A stretch of DNA of 64,000 nucleotides from Oegoconia quadripuncta (GCA_949316235.1 OX438751.1:24705885-24769884), one strand, 5' to 3'. Numbered from the stretch's first letter, positions 9,470 to 22,056 are shown. Notes: generated from the sequence alone by a model not told the origin. Numbers and translations: made by a program.

Positions 9470-11225
9470 CTGAAAACAAACGACAAGTTTAAAACTATAT
9501 TTAGGTTCCCACCTTCCTTTACGTTCCTATCTAAGACGTGACTTCGATTTGTTCTTGCGTACAAAAGTTATTCTCTTATCTACTTGAAACTTATTCTAAG
9601 TTGATTATTAATATTTCTGTGTGCATAGTTTGTTATGAAAAGTTATTACTGAACGTGATACAGACTCCACAACAATTTAACCTTTGTAGATTGCAGTTGT
9701 TTATAAATGAATATCGCAGATACATTACTTAGCACTACAGCACTTAGGGTAAATTATTATTCAAGAATACCTTTGATGTTTTTATTTTCAAGGAAATTAT
9801 TTATAGCTAGCTTCCGGCTGTGGATCTTGTTGTTGGTATATCTGTTTATTCCAGGATTAAACCAAATTTTTCCTTGTGCACAAATAATGTTATTCTAGCT
9901 CAACATAATATATTAAGTATTGATCGTGCTCGGAATTAATAGCCTTTGACGTACCATATTTTCTGTAGCGCGATATAAATTTCAAGGTTGACTTGCTTAT
10001 TTGTTTGTATTTCCTTATTATGCTCTTTAGTTACATTCAATAATAGCCGATTGTTTGTTCTTTTAATTTGTACCAGATCAGTTGAAAATACAAACCTGAT
10101 AGGTACCTTATTATGTATGAAAATTTTAGAGATACGGCAGCTAAATTGTAATGTTCTATGTTGCTTGTTTCTTTTCTTGCGTTATTGACTATTGTTTACC
10201 TTGGACAGCCAAATGTTACGTGGTGTCATTTAACAATAGAAATTCCAATATACTCGTTCAATGGCATCTCATTGAGTAATCCTTACATGCAAACGCATCT
10301 TGCTGGTTACTTCTGTTTATTATAATGATTATAAGTATGTGCACTCTTGTTGACCAGTGTCAGTGCGTTATTTGCAGGCTCCACTGAAAACTAGCGTTAG
10401 TGAACGGCTATAACCCATGCTGAGTTGAAAACCTTTATGACTCCTCCTTGCGATATCGATAATTAGATGGCAATCATCATGTTTACGTTTTGTAAGTGTC
10501 TCTATTGTGTACTATGTACTTGTACCTGAGTGTGTGTGTCATGAGAAAGGTTTAAATAAAGTTTTTTTTTCGTTCTTTTTAATCAATAACACTTTATTTG
10601 GATTTAATTTTTTTCAATATGAAACCTTTCATCGTGAATATAATTTCATTAAGGACCTTGTAACTAGATCAATTTTGTCCATTGCATTACTAAGTCTTGC
10701 TGATCAACTACGTGTACAAGGTGTTGCACAGGTATTTATTTACTTAATAGGGGTCATCTCAGCAATCAAATACTGTATTGTAAGCTATGGTTACACAAAA
10801 AATCATGTTCATTTTCATTTGACGCAAAACAATATGAGGGTTATATAGCTGAAGTCGTTCAAGTCAATATTAGTACAGTCAGCATCTTAATTCAAGCTAT
10901 ATCAACCGCAGTTGTCTGTCTGTCAATGCCACTATGCAGCAGCAAGATGTCACTTTTAAATATAAGACAATGTCGCCACATAGCATCTATCATAGCTTTA
11001 AGGAAATTGACAATGCCCATTTACAACATCTACTAGCCTTAAGGAAATTGACAATGCCCATTTACAGCAGCTACTTATTATGTAGACTGGCAATGCCTCT
11101 TTACAGCAGCTACATTACTCTAAATCATTTTATAATCCTTTTATTTGTATCCACATATTAGTTAATAATTAATGTACTTTCGCCTTTACATTTAATTAGG
11201 TATACCTTTAAAATTAATTTATTAT
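9470..11225. other. Intron sequence without recognised repeats
   Basis: A+T-rich with only short chance frames. A short direct repeat (GGAAATTGACAATGCCCATT) lies near 10999 and 11041, and a partial third copy near 11085 (ACTGGCAATGCC). Confidence 0.4.
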
Positions 11226-12432
11226 CAAAATCAAAATCAAAATCAAAATCAAAAAATGCTTTATTTTGTAGGTACACAGGGTACACTTAAAATAGTCAGA
11301 TTTTACATTTTTAAAGCTACTGCTTGTTCAAAAGGCAATTTTCCCCTGAGAAGAACAAGCAAGAAACTCGAGAGGTCGCTCTTTTAAAAAAAGGTTGTTA
11401 TATTACAAAATTATTATTTTATATTATAATATTTCATTATTAATTGTGAAATAGCCTGGTTATGCGAACGGGCTGGTTATGTCCATGATTGTTTATCTTC
11501 TAAATAATCTGATATTTTATAATATGCTTTCTTAATAAGTTTCTGTTTTATAGTATCTTTAAATTTATTGAAAGGAAGATTTTGTATATCAACAGGAACT
11601 TTATTGAAAAAGCGTATACATACCCTTTGAATGAATTACTGACTTTGTGGAGGCGACTTATGTGACCTGCAAGTTTATCTTTATTTCTTGTATTGACTTC
11701 ATGTTTATCACTATTTTTCCTAAATGATGCTATATTTTTTTTGACATATATTAGATTTTCAAAAATGTACTGTGACGAAAAGGTTAGAATATTATACTCT
11801 TTAAATCTGTCTCTAAGTGACACTGCAGGTCTCAATTGATAAATTGCGCGAACGGCTCGTTTTTGTAAAACAAAGATTGTATTGATATCCGCGGCATTTC
11901 CCCACAGCAAGATACCGTAAGACATCAGGCTATGGAAATAACTAAAATATACTAATCTAGCAGTATTTACGTCCGATATTTGTCTAATTTTTTTGACTGC
12001 ATACGCTGCAGAGCTGAGCTTCTTCGCCAATTTATGGATATGAGGACCCCATTGTAATTTGGCGTCCAAAGTAATGCCCAAAAATATAGTGGACTCAACA
12101 AGGTCTAGAGTGACATTTTTTATCATTATATTTGTGGGCACCTCCCTGACATTAGGCAGTACAAATTTAACACATTTAGTTTTTTTCTCATTCAGTAACA
12201 AATTATTTGCCGTAAACCATTCTACTATTTGAGAAATAGCGTTGTTCACGTCGTCATAATTTAATTTTAGTCTATTTACTTTAAACAATACAGAGGTATC
12301 GTCAGCAAACAATACTATTTCATGTTTATCGTTTACAAGGTTTGGCAAGTCATTTATGTAAACCAAAAACAAAAATGGTCCGAGAATGGAGCCTTGTGGG
12401 ACGCCCATACAGACTGTCGACCCTGACGATGT
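11226..12432 (-). mobile_element. 5'-truncated non-LTR retrotransposon (LINE family 1)
   Basis: Read on the minus strand, the element enters in the middle of a reverse transcriptase, runs to the end of the ORF, and continues through a 3' region (AAGAACAAGC, GGGGAAAATTGCC, CAAGCAGTAGC) to a (GATTTT)n tail at 11226-11256. The same 3' region and tail recur at 31610-32115, 32255-32550, 48640-48790 and 57040-57117. 5' truncation is the usual result of target-primed reverse transcription. Confidence 0.9.
11477..12432 (-). pseudogene. Reverse transcriptase C-terminal half, Jockey/CR1-like LINE
   Basis: The frame opens with MGVPQGSILGPFLF (RT fingers/palm motif) and then YINDLP. It contains the catalytic FADDTSVLF box, LLLNEKKTK, and FLGITLDAKLQWGPHI, the RT thumb region usual for Jockey/CR1-type elements. 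The C-terminal domain follows. Near 11612 one base is missing from a T run compared with the related copy at 41540-41764. The original frame continues after that point as KVPVDIQNLPFNKFKDTIKQ and ends at a TAA at 11477-11479. The N-terminal endonuclease and ORF1 are absent. The fragment cannot retrotranspose. Confidence 0.88.
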
Positions 12433-13289
12433 ATTATATTATATTGTAATGGACATGTCCAAGTGCGCGGAAGACGCCTATGGAAAAAATAAATAAGTAT
12501 GTGTATGAGTTCTCTAACATCAGCTTTCGCCTAGCTACACTATCATTTTACAGAACTGCAGGCGGTTTGACTTAAATAGCAAGCATGGTACCATCAATCA
12601 CATAATATAGCTCTGTATGATTAATTATGGTACCGGCTATACAAAATCTTACTATTTTCATGCTTACATCATAACAAATATGTATCACTCTCTTACGGCT
12701 TTGCATCGACCTTCCTAATTTCCTGTGCTTTAGTTAGAAACTGTACAACTCAGCGATGCACCGCTCTATTCATATACCACCCATTTACAAATTCACACGA
12801 ATCGTGAGGCGAATGAGTGAACAAACGATGTTAGTAATTCGCATCGTGGTTAGTCGAGTTTGTGCTAGTGGGCGAGCAACGGGAACGAAAGGTGAGGCAT
12901 GCGACGCGAATACTTCGTGGAATAGTTCGCACTAACTACAAGAGGCATCTCCGTTTGGTTCCGCGATATCAGCTAGTTGCATTCGTCGGATAGCCCGAAT
13001 TGGAATTTACAACGGACAAGTCCAATCTAACTTTGCTGTCCAATGTCGAATATGCGACTGGAAATGTCTAAATGATCGGACTCGTCGCTCAGTAGATTGA
13101 CAAATCTAACCAACTTGAATACAGTGACTGTTTCGTATTTTGAGGAAAAGATTTCAAGTACCACAAAGAGCAAAATGATGGCTGGTGATCCTCCATTGGA
13201 TCCCAATCCATTATTGTCTGTCTTAACTAAAAGAAATGATAATTCGAGTAATAATTTTTCACAGGGTGAATTTGAATTTGTATAATTCG
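12433..13289. other. Non-coding, no gene seen
   Basis: Intron sequence. 12780-12960 is relatively rich in CG, with several GTGAGG/TTCGCA motifs, and may be an old DNA transposon, but no terminal repeats were found. Confidence 0.35.
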
Positions 13290-13504
13290 CACAAACTGGT
13301 GACGCTATCCTTGATTACGAACAACTTTCACCAAGGAACAATAGTCGAATATGATCAAACGAAAATTTTCGATTACTCGTACCTACAAGGTAAACCATTC
13401 TGAAACCACCATAAGTATGGAAGTCCACTCTTGATTACGAACAACTTTTCACTAGGAACTTTAGTCGAGTTCAGCCGAATATTGTTGGACTTCCATACTA
13501 AAGG

Positions 13505-13885
13505 TGGTTTGGTCGCGGGTTCGAATCCCGCTAGGGGCATATGTTTGTTTGTTTTTTTTTTTTTTTTATATGAGAGAGCGGCAAACGAGCATGATGGATA
13601 GTAATCACCGCCGCCCATGGACACCCGCAACACCAAAAGTGTCACAGATGCGTTGCCGGCCTTTGAGGAAGGTGTAGGCTCGTTTCTTGAAGGTAATTGT
13701 ATGATGAATACGGACATGTGTACCCGAGTTATGGATGTTTTTCATTTATATATGTATTTATTTACAAAAAAAAAATGTATTTGTGTAGTGTATCAAAAAT
13801 CTGGTATCCACAACACAAACCTAGTTGCTTAGTGTGGAACTAGATAGCGCTGTCTATATATGTCCAAGGATATTTTATTATTTAT
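13505..13885 (+). mobile_element. SINE-A copy interrupted by a LINE tail
   Basis: The B-box half GGTCGCGGGTTCGAATCCCG (13510-13529) continues to ATATGTTTG. It is interrupted at about 13548-13697 and resumes with TATGATGAATACGGACATGT and the family body to 13885. The tRNA 5' half is missing, joined directly to the surrounding MITE. Confidence 0.8.
13551..13697 (-). mobile_element. LINE 3' tail inserted in SINE-A
   Basis: The plus strand shows a T run, then GAGAGAGCGGCAAACGAGCA, CACCGCCGCCCATGGACACC and GGCCTTTGAGGAAGGTGTAG. This is the reverse complement of the end of the LINE at 45728-46215, including the last codons, so it is a very short 5'-truncated insertion. Confidence 0.85.
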
Positions 13886-14010
13886 TATTATTTATTATTT
13901 AAAGGTGGTTTAAGAATGGTGTCCTTTGTATGGATAATCGAAAATTTTTTGATCGAATTCGACTATGGTTACTCGAGGAAAGTTGTTCGTAATCAGCAAT
14001 GGGATAACTA

Positions 14011-15649
14011 GTAAACAGGAATTACACGAATTAAATTTCACCCAGTATATGACAAAATAAGTTAGGTAAGTGTCGATTGTTTGTTTGTAGGCACTAATCT
14101 ATTCTAGACTGTAAGATGGAGACATCAGCATTCGTTGACATCAATTGTGTGTTTTTCAAAACTATTTTCACTTACTACATTTCACAGTTCTAATAATATT
14201 CCTCTTACAATAACACCCACGAGCATAAAAGGGGTATTAATTTCTTTAATATTTTTCGACTGTTATTTTTATTTGTTTTCTAAATATAACTAACAGAAAC
14301 TGGGGCGATTCAATTATATTTTTATGTACAGTCTCTTAATGCCATCATATTGGGATTGTTATCTTGTTCTCACGATATTGCTCTGTGGAAACCGTTTTTA
14401 ATATAATTTTAATTTATGAGGAACGTAGAGTTTTGGACTAAATGATTTTTTGTGAATAAATAAATAAGTATAAACTAATATAAAGTTACTTAAAAATTTC
14501 AAATCATTTGGGCGATTCATCTTCAATGTACCCCAAGGTCGTGGTAGACACGAGATCTGTGATTTTTTTTTATATTTACAACTAGGGTAAAGGTTCCTAG
14601 CCATCAGTCGTATCGACGACGTTAACTTTTGCTTTGTATACCTGGATGATATTATTATGATGAGTTCCACAGGCGTTTTTACAAATTTTAAATTTACAAA
14701 GGGTGAAATTTATTTCCATTATGTAATTCCTTTTTACTTACAACTTCTGAATAATACTGAACAACGTTAGTGATACGCACCTAAAATATATTTTTTTAAT
14801 GTAGCCCAAAGTCATATGTCTAGTGGTTTTTTTTTATTTTTTCGATATTTCATTTAGTTTTCGAGTGAACAAAACAAACCACATTTATCATATTTACAAA
14901 AAAAAGAGATTTTCAAAGTTTTGTTTAGCAATTCGTAGCTCTCATCAAGATGCGTCTTTTGAAACGTCTAACAGCTTTGTAGTCCAAAACCCTCAACACC
15001 AGGGCGATGTCCTATTGGTAATTGGGCATATATCGATGCGACAAAAACATTTTAAATGTTAAAGAACCGCAATCAAATCGAACCGAAATCGAGATTGAGA
15101 TACTCCGGAAGAAGATTGGATACAAACACAAAAGCCGTCAAATACGCTGTATCTGTTGTTTTTGAGGTCGGGGTTGAAAATAACCCTGGTTTTGATAGAA
15201 GGAAACATTTAATTGGTAATGTCAGTTACGGTATGGATGCAAATAGTTTCAACTGCAGAAGTTTTGCTCCTGAATTTAAAATTTCAGACATGATTGCTTG
15301 AGCAATTGCTACACTGGTGGCACTTAGAGAGAGATGGGAATATTGTCTACAGATTTCCATATTAATTGAAAGCAAACTTCAAACCTACTCCAATACCAGA
15401 GGGAGGTCTTTACAAATTGTAATAGAAATGATTGAACTCGAGTCTATTTTTGTTTATGAATAATAAACCAAAAGAGACTTAAAAAGAGCAACGCTGGAGT
15501 TTCTTGATCGTTCTTTGGGGAGTTCAGAGGAGAGGGCAGTGGGGAGATTAGATAGGTCCTATTTCGAGAAAAGGGCCAATCGATGAATCCATTTGGGATG
15601 GGCAGCGTTCGGGAAACTAAGCAAGGTCTTGTCGTCCACAATAGCTCTG
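14011..15649. other. Intron sequence without recognised genes
   Basis: Only short frames are open. The longest (15056-15301, plus) shows no recognisable domain. 14400-14670 and 14820-14900 are A/T-rich. Confidence 0.4.
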
Positions 15650-15780
15650 TAGTATGTGACGCACCTCCGTCTTATGTAACTTTAGTATATAAGCAATTGC
15701 ACCGCATTATCGCCCTTCATTATACGTATAGCACGATACATTGTGTTTCCTTCATTGCGCACCTGGTTCCCACATTGCAT
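15650..15780 (+). repeat. 131-bp repeat, copy 1
   Basis: From GTAGTATGTGACGCACCTCC to GGTTCCCACATTGCA this stretch is identical, apart from one base, to 18869-18999. It includes GTATATAAGCAATTGCACCG, a TATA-like context. No coding frame or pol III box explains it. Confidence 0.85.
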
Positions 15781-18700
15781 GGCGATCCTGCCAGTGCTGC
15801 CTTAGTCAGGCAGCGCTGCGCGATGCAGTTTCAAATATTTAACATTTTGATTTGACTAAAATTCAAATTACTAATGGATAATGGACTTCTTTATCGAGAT
15901 GAAAACGAATATTATTGTGATTGGCGCGCTGAAAGCTATTGGTATTACGATTGTGAGATACCACGATGATTATTCAGGACAAGAGAGCCACCAGCGCCGG
16001 CGACGCGGAGATTTTCAAGTTCGTCCGGGATAATGCTGCTGTCCACAGAGGCACTGCAATTATGTGTCCACTACTACTAGTGCTACTAGTGTGAGTGATG
16101 TGAGTTATGTTTTTTTTTCTCTATTTTTCATATTGCCGCGGACAATTTCTGACAATTTCATCATAGTAGTTATATTATAATGTACGCGTGTGTTTTAGTT
16201 ACATAAATTTATAAGTAATAAGTGAAGTTTTATAATAATAGAATAAATATGTAGTACCTACTATGCGCATATTGACAATTTATGAAGCCTAATTATCTAA
16301 TTTCTTTATTGATATTTATTACAATTATTTAAAATTACTTATACATTGGCATTATAATTATTCTAATTATATACTTTATGTCGCAAGTTGAATCAAAGTC
16401 CGATCCGATGTGTCTCGGATATCTGACACCTACCTATTGCTCAACACAGTAGCGACCTCCCCGCTGCAAGTAGCAGTGACCTTTTAAGTCAACGATGACG
16501 CAGTGCAGAATATGATCGCGATTCGCGAATTTCACGACCGAGTGGTGTAGTTGTTAGCTACCTAGTCTTCGAAACCAATGGTAACGGGTTTGAGTCCCGC
16601 TAGGGGTAAATGTTTGTCTGATAAATACGAACATTTATTCTGTGGTTGGTTATAAAAATAATTATGTAGGTATTCCAGACCTAGTATTCATATTAGAAGC
16701 TTTGCCTAGTTTTGTTGCTAAGGTAATTATTAAAAATAGGTAATCTGATCATCATATTATTTGTATTAACACATTTAATTGTCATAGAAATAAACTAACC
16801 ATAATGTATTTATTTCAGTTATTTTTTCTTCACTAATCTTTTTATTTATTACTTATCTTGTTATTTATTATTGTTGAAGTATTCTGGAAGATAAGTACCT
16901 ATGATAAAGCGATGTAGGAAATGGAAAGTTAGCTATATACAGATATAGGTATATTTATGGAGAATATAGAGAAATGTATATTTGGTTAGCGTGTTTTGAG
17001 AACAGTATTAAAAATCTTTTACACCCTATTGAGTGGATTAGGTACTTTTCTCAAACAATTTTTTAAAGGTTTGGTTAGACAGTTAGCGAAATATATTAAA
17101 AATCTTTTGCACCTTTTTGAATGCATTAGGTATGTTTCTCTAGCAATATTGAGATATTAATTGCTTTTGAACGCTTAAATTAAAGCAGGATTAGGAATGC
17201 AGAATTTATTTAAAAACGTTGGGAATAATTTGGTAAATAAGATTTAGACAAACACTGGATTGATCACCCAGTTGTGGAGAAAAATTCTTATGGACCAAAG
17301 GATTCATTTTGAATATGTGTTGTAAGACGTTTGTATTGGCATGTAAGTTATAGATATTGTGATGCGTGAGCGCAAGCACGGTATACCGTATTATATTGTA
17401 TACAATATAAAGGTACATTGAGAGCCACATCCTTCGCTCGATCATGGTGTAAACTACGTTTCTCTGTGAGAGCTGTTGGAGACTTATGTGTCTTAAAACT
17501 GATGGCCTCAAATTAATATAGGGTGTGCGCACAACCCATACTAGACACATAGATGTCTAAGTATTATTAATTTATTGAAATATGAGTATATTCAAAATGA
17601 TTTGTACCTTAATAAATAGTGGGACCGGCCGGCCCAAGTGAAAAGTTGAATATATCTAAAGGATATATGTATGTATACCGATGCGCAGTCTTTGAATGGA
17701 TATATAAAATATAATATGAGTATGATAAGGGAACGTTAGGAGATGATATTTTAGTACGATGATGATATTATTATTATTATATGGAATAATAAATGGATAG
17801 ATTACTAAATGGTTATCGTGATGGTAATGGTAAGAAAAATACAGAAAGAAATCGAGATGTGTTGACTTCATTGAGCCAAAATGTAGAATCTTATAGACAG
17901 ACGTATTATTTTATAGCATTTCCCTTTACATTTCCTTTTATTTATTTTGTTATGAACTAAAAAAAAAATGACAGTTTATGTCACTTCTCGTTAGATGAAT
18001 ATTTACATTTTAATGCAGTCTCATTATTTTTATACAAATATTCATATTAATTTATTCATACTTTTATGAGTTAATATTAGGATTTATAAAATAATATAAT
18101 ATATTTACACACTTCAAATTACAAATATAAAATATAATTAATTGTATTGTTATTCCAATTATCTTTTATCATTATATTATTTACATTTATTGTTATTACT
18201 TTAATAATGTTTGAAGTTTGCTATTTATTAATGTTCAATTTTTCCAAAAAATATTGTCAATAATGCGCATAGCCACTAATTAGTAATAATAAGCATTTAC
18301 CTTTTTATAAGATTTTTCTTTGAATTCTTGTTCTTCATTTTTTAATTTGTGTTTAAGAAAGTTTTCTTTTTATTTTTTATAAAATTAAAGCTTTTGTTTT
18401 ACTACACACAGAGGGGACTATTGTTTTCTAAAAAATAATTAATTGTTAAAGACATGCATAAATAATTGTTGTGTTATTTTCTAATTAACTACGTGGCTGA
18501 TATAATTGTAATAACGCTATTTTTGGTACATCTATCAGATCTGTTAGTACTTGTTAATATGTTTGTTACTATGAGTTTAACATTTTGTGCTGTTGATAAT
18601 GTCTTATTAAAAAAAAATTAAAATGCATATAAATTACCATTGTTAAACTGTATAACATTGCTCTCATGGCAATCTACAAAATCTCAACATTGCTCCATTT

Positions 18701-18868
18701 TCTCATTATTAACATTAACGTAGAAAAGTATGATTATTAAATTTTTTTATTGGTTATTAAATTATCGGAAATTATTTTAAAACTAGTAGTTTAAATGTGT
18801 GTAGTATAAGAAAAAAAAAAGATACCAATATTGTTTTTTTTTTTTTTTTTTTCAAAAACGGTGGAGGT
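15781..18868. other. Strongly A+T-rich intron segment
   Basis: Apart from the degraded SINE at 16533-16680, the stretch has long A/T runs, no frame with protein character and no repeated element I recognise. Small perfect palindromes ACGGTATACCGT (near 17380) and ATTGTATACAAT (near 17395) are present. Confidence 0.5.
16533..16680 (+). repeat. Degraded SINE-A copy
   Basis: GACCGAGTGGTGTAGTTGTT, GGTTTGAGTCCCGCTAGGGG and TGATAAATACGAACATTTAT align with the SINE-A head and body with many substitutions. It is older than the other copies. Confidence 0.7.
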
Positions 18869-18999
18869 GTAGTATGTGACGCACCTCCGTCTTATGTAAC
18901 TTTAGTATATAAGCAATTGCACCGCATTATCGCCCTTCATTATACGTATAGCACGATACATTGTGTATCCTTCATTGCGCACCTGGTTCCCACATTGCA
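18869..18999 (+). repeat. 131-bp repeat, copy 2
   Basis: Near-identical to 15650-15780. A run of 19 T lies just upstream (18833-18851), with GGTGGAGGTGTAGTATGTGA across the junction. The near identity implies recent spread or duplication. Confidence 0.85.
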
Positions 19000-20324
19000 G
19001 CTCTCAGTGCCTTGAAACGAAAGTCTTTAATCAATATGCGTTACCTTACCAGTGATGATTTTTGTTACTGCAATGTGGTCTTTCACTATGGGCCTCATAA
19101 GAAAGCTCAAAGTCATGCAACGAACTAAGGAGTTTCACTTTTTGGTTAATCAATTATAAATTTTGCGAATCAAATATTATAGATATCTTATGATGATACT
19201 CCATAAATTTAATAACAATATAATTGCTGGCTCAACAATAAACTTGTAAACTAATTAAAATTCAACCTTATTATTCAAAGATGATGAGAGTATCGTCAAA
19301 ATTAATCAAATTCCAGGTAAGACTTCATAACAAATTTCGAACGTCTGTTATTACAAATTTACTTATGTTACTTTAACAATGGATATAAAATTTGCATTGG
19401 CGTAAACTTTCCGGAAAACGTCAAGTCTAATAGAAAGACAACAAAGTGATAATCAGTGTTCACGCTTAGCTGAGTAGGGGACCTTTGATGGCCTCTCAAA
19501 GTGATTTAAAGTTTAAAACTCGATTCTGTAAGGATGATCGCCTTTATAACAACACGTTCTACAGTATAGAAGCGGCTGGAGCACACAAACAGGCCTGCTA
19601 AACTTACCGTGAAATCGACCGATACTATCGGACTTGTACGGGAAGGGTGTCTCAAATTGGAATTGAAAATGAACGATCGAGCTTATACCAGAGGGGTATT
19701 TGAGGATCGAGCACGTATAGTAAACTATACACCGGCACGCTAGGTCATTTGTGGATATCGGAGCGATCAGATTTACGTGAAACATATCGTATAAAAATTA
19801 TACTTCCAAGCAATTTACAATTCTTGTTTAATTTACCATAACTAGTCTAAGTAGTCAAGCAAGCTTGTCAACACTTTGAGTTAGATAAAACAATTTTGAT
19901 AAGGATGCCATCAATTCAGCTAGGTTGAGCAAAATCCTTCTCGTTGCCGGTAACACAAAGCCTGAAGATCAGTGATTCTTCCCAATAATGACCCAGGGAG
20001 CCTTTAAAAAAAATAAAAGTACTGGTGAAGTCTAGTAGGAACAACTTAATCATTTTTATATGGGAAGTCTCGGGGCACTGCTGTCTGGGCAAGCATATGT
20101 TCAATGTGGGCACAAAGTATATCTTATTTCAGATAGCTGTCAGATTGATCTAGGTTTGTCAAATTTCATATTTCGAGCAGGTGTTATAGCACGTGACGTG
20201 ACGTTGGAGCTCCGTGATATGGGAAGATGCAGATAATTCATACTGAGGAAACGTCTGCATCTTCATTTACTGCGAATGTGGCCCGCTGATGTACAAACGT
20301 AGTATTCAATGGTGGCAATTTTTT
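19000..20324. other. Intron sequence, no gene seen
   Basis: A+T-rich. 19500-19790 is less A+T-rich and open on the minus strand for 90 codons, but shows no domain or splice logic that fits the host gene. Confidence 0.35.
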
Positions 20325-20460
20325 TTTTATGCACAACGGGCTAGCCCTTCACCTCAATCACAGCTGATGATAATAATGAAGAAGAGGCTGAAGGCAAAAG
20401 GGTACTGACCCGGAAATCCCATCTTATTTGAGGAGCTGTCTATCTTATCTATAATGTTAT
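20325..20460 (-). repeat. SINE-B 3' part
   Basis: Plus strand shows a T run, TTATGCACAACGGG, CCTCAATCACAGCTGATGA and ACTGACCCGGAAATCCC, the reverse complement of the SINE-B 3' half with its A-tail. Confidence 0.8.
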
Positions 20461-20461
20461 T

Positions 20462-20815
20462 AAATAAATAAATATTTGGGACACTTACCTACACCAATCA
20501 TCTGGTCACAAACTAAGCAAAGCTTGTACTATGGATACTAGACAATGGATAAACATACATAAAGAGCCAAAAAAGATGAGGCCATGTTGAAGGTGGAAGC
20601 GTACTCCCTTATAGATACCTATCTATAAGGGAGTACGCTTCTCTAGTACCTACTCTCTTCTAGTACCTACTATAACGGATAATTTATACAAATATTAAAT
20701 AAACATCCATGACTTGAGAATGAATGTTGGTAATCATCACACAAACATTTACACCTCGCTGGATTCGAACCCGCAACCGTTGATTTGATAGAAAGGGCCA
20801 CTATCCACAAATTAG
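20462..20815 (-). repeat. SINE-A2 copy with an internal insertion
   Basis: Plus strand GACACTTACCTACACCAATC, CTAAGCAAAGCTTGTACTAT, then after an interruption AACATCCATGACTTGAGAAT and GGATTCGAACCCGCAACCGT. This is a subfamily related to SINE-A, seen also at 25535-25768 and 61640-61810. About 20575-20690 is foreign and contains a SINE-B scrap that folds into a hairpin. Confidence 0.75.
20596..20641. repeat. 22-bp perfect inverted repeat with 2-bp centre
   Basis: The left arm starts GAAGCGTACTCCCTTATAGA (20596-20617); the right arm (20620-20641) is its exact reverse complement. The left arm begins with the SINE-B words GGTGGAAGCGTACT, so the hairpin looks like a fold-back formed from SINE-B sequence. 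Confidence 0.9.
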
Positions 20816-20995
20816 TCGATTACATTGCTGTTTGGCGGCAGACTTAGATAAGATGGTGGTAGCTAGCCAGGTGGATATTTAAAGTGCCCTACCACCAACT
20901 AAACCGAGTAGTAAACATGTACCCCGCTGGGGAACGAACGCGCGACCTCCGATTCGTAAACTATTATATTGTTTACGTTGAGTCACCGAAGCGGT
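20816..20995 (-). repeat. SINE-B 5' half
   Basis: Plus strand ATTGCTGTTTGGCGGCAGAC, TAGATAAGATGGTGGTAGCT, CCGCTGGGGAACGAACGCGC and GACCTCCGATTCGTAAAC, the reverse complement of the SINE-B tRNA-like head and first body half. It lies head to head with the plus-strand copy at 21142. Confidence 0.8.
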
Positions 20996-21141
20996 ATCCC
21001 GATATTTCCCGATGTTTCTCGAAGTGGCAAACGTCAGCAGGGATATGTCGGTTATTGGCGATCACAATAAAAACAGCAGCAGCAAATCGCAGTGATACAT
21101 GGCTCTGATGACTTGAAAGAGTCGCTATTGGAAGTCAGAGT

Positions 21142-21475
21142 TAGCCGCCTCCGTGGCTCAAAGTAAACAACATAGGGTTTACGAATCGGAGGTCGCAGGT
21201 TCGATCCCCAGCGTGGTACATGTATAGTACTCGGTTTGGTTGGTGGTAGGGCATTTTAACTGTCCGCATGGCTAGCTACCACCATCTTATCTAAATCTCC
21301 CGCCAAACAGCAATGTTAATAGCATTGTTGTGTTCCGGTTGTCAGAGATAAGAAAGCCAGTTCCCCAAATATTTGGGTTTCCGGGTCAGTACACTTCCTT
21401 TCGGCCTCATCTTCACTTAACATCAGGTGTGATTGAGCTCAAGTACCAGCTCGTCGTGCATTAAAAAAAATCCTA
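21142..21475 (+). mobile_element. SINE-B, full-length tRNA-derived copy
   Basis: Head GCCTCCGTGGCTCAAAGTAA, then GGTCGCAGGTTCGATCCCCA (B box GGTTCGATCC). The body holds GGTTGGTGGTAGGGCATTTT, ATCTTATCTAAATCTCCCGC, GTTCCGGTTGTCAGAGATAA, CACTTAACATCAGGTGTGAT and a terminal AAAAAAAA. This is the best reference copy of the family in the window. Confidence 0.9.
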
Positions 21476-22056
21476 ATAGTCTCGTAAAAAACACACATTG
21501 TAAACCTAACAGTTCAGTCAATCTAGTACAATCAATTTATTTCTACAATCTATATTCTAAACTAAATTTGTTCGTCTGAAAAACCAATTCTTTGCTACTT
21601 GGTCCTAGGCCCGTATTAATAAACCATTCTCAAGATCGAGAACAGTCTTGTGATCGGTCTCAAGTAAACATATTGTGCATAAAAAAAAAGAGTACATTAC
21701 AAATTGCCTTATCCACGAGAAAGTGATTCGGTTTTGGTGATGTTCAATGCGAGAACTAAAAAAATTGCTACACATAAATTTAATATGCACACGTTATGCT
21801 ATCGTCTGCCATGTGGGAGTGTAGCCAATCGAGGCGTGTTGTATCGAAAGAGACCAACCCAATTAGTTTGTGGCATGTCCAATACGTAATTACACGAAAC
21901 CCACAGAGAATTCGGCGACGCTCATTACGCTGGGCCCATTGAGCCGATGAAATTTGCAAATTGACATATTATTCATGGTATTGTTACTGGCTGGTGTTTT
22001 GTTTTTAAATGCTAGGTAAGTACGCGAATTGTGAAAGTATTTGAGAAAAAGAATCT
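21476..22056. other. Intron sequence, no gene seen
   Basis: No repeat recognised. Two overlapping opposed frames near 21604-21890 have no recognisable domain. Confidence 0.35.

Larger units (their letters stand above)
13290..14010. mobile_element. Palindromic MITE (family D) split by later insertions
   Basis: The left arm (about 13299-13400) reads CTTGATTACGAACAACTTTC, then AGTCGAAT, ATTTTCGAT and TAAACCATTCTGAAACCACC. The right arm (about 13903-14000) is its reverse complement with mismatches: GGTGGTTTAAGAATGGT, TTTTGATCGAATTCGACTA, GAAAGTTGTTCGTAATCAG. The same arms occur at 54080-54200 and 54463-54550. The centre is filled by a SINE-A copy, itself broken by a LINE tail. Confidence 0.7.

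Noticed and set aside
19513..19785. Minus-strand 90-codon frame with higher G+C
   Set aside because: No match to Ig or any other domain and no consistent splice borders; probably chance.
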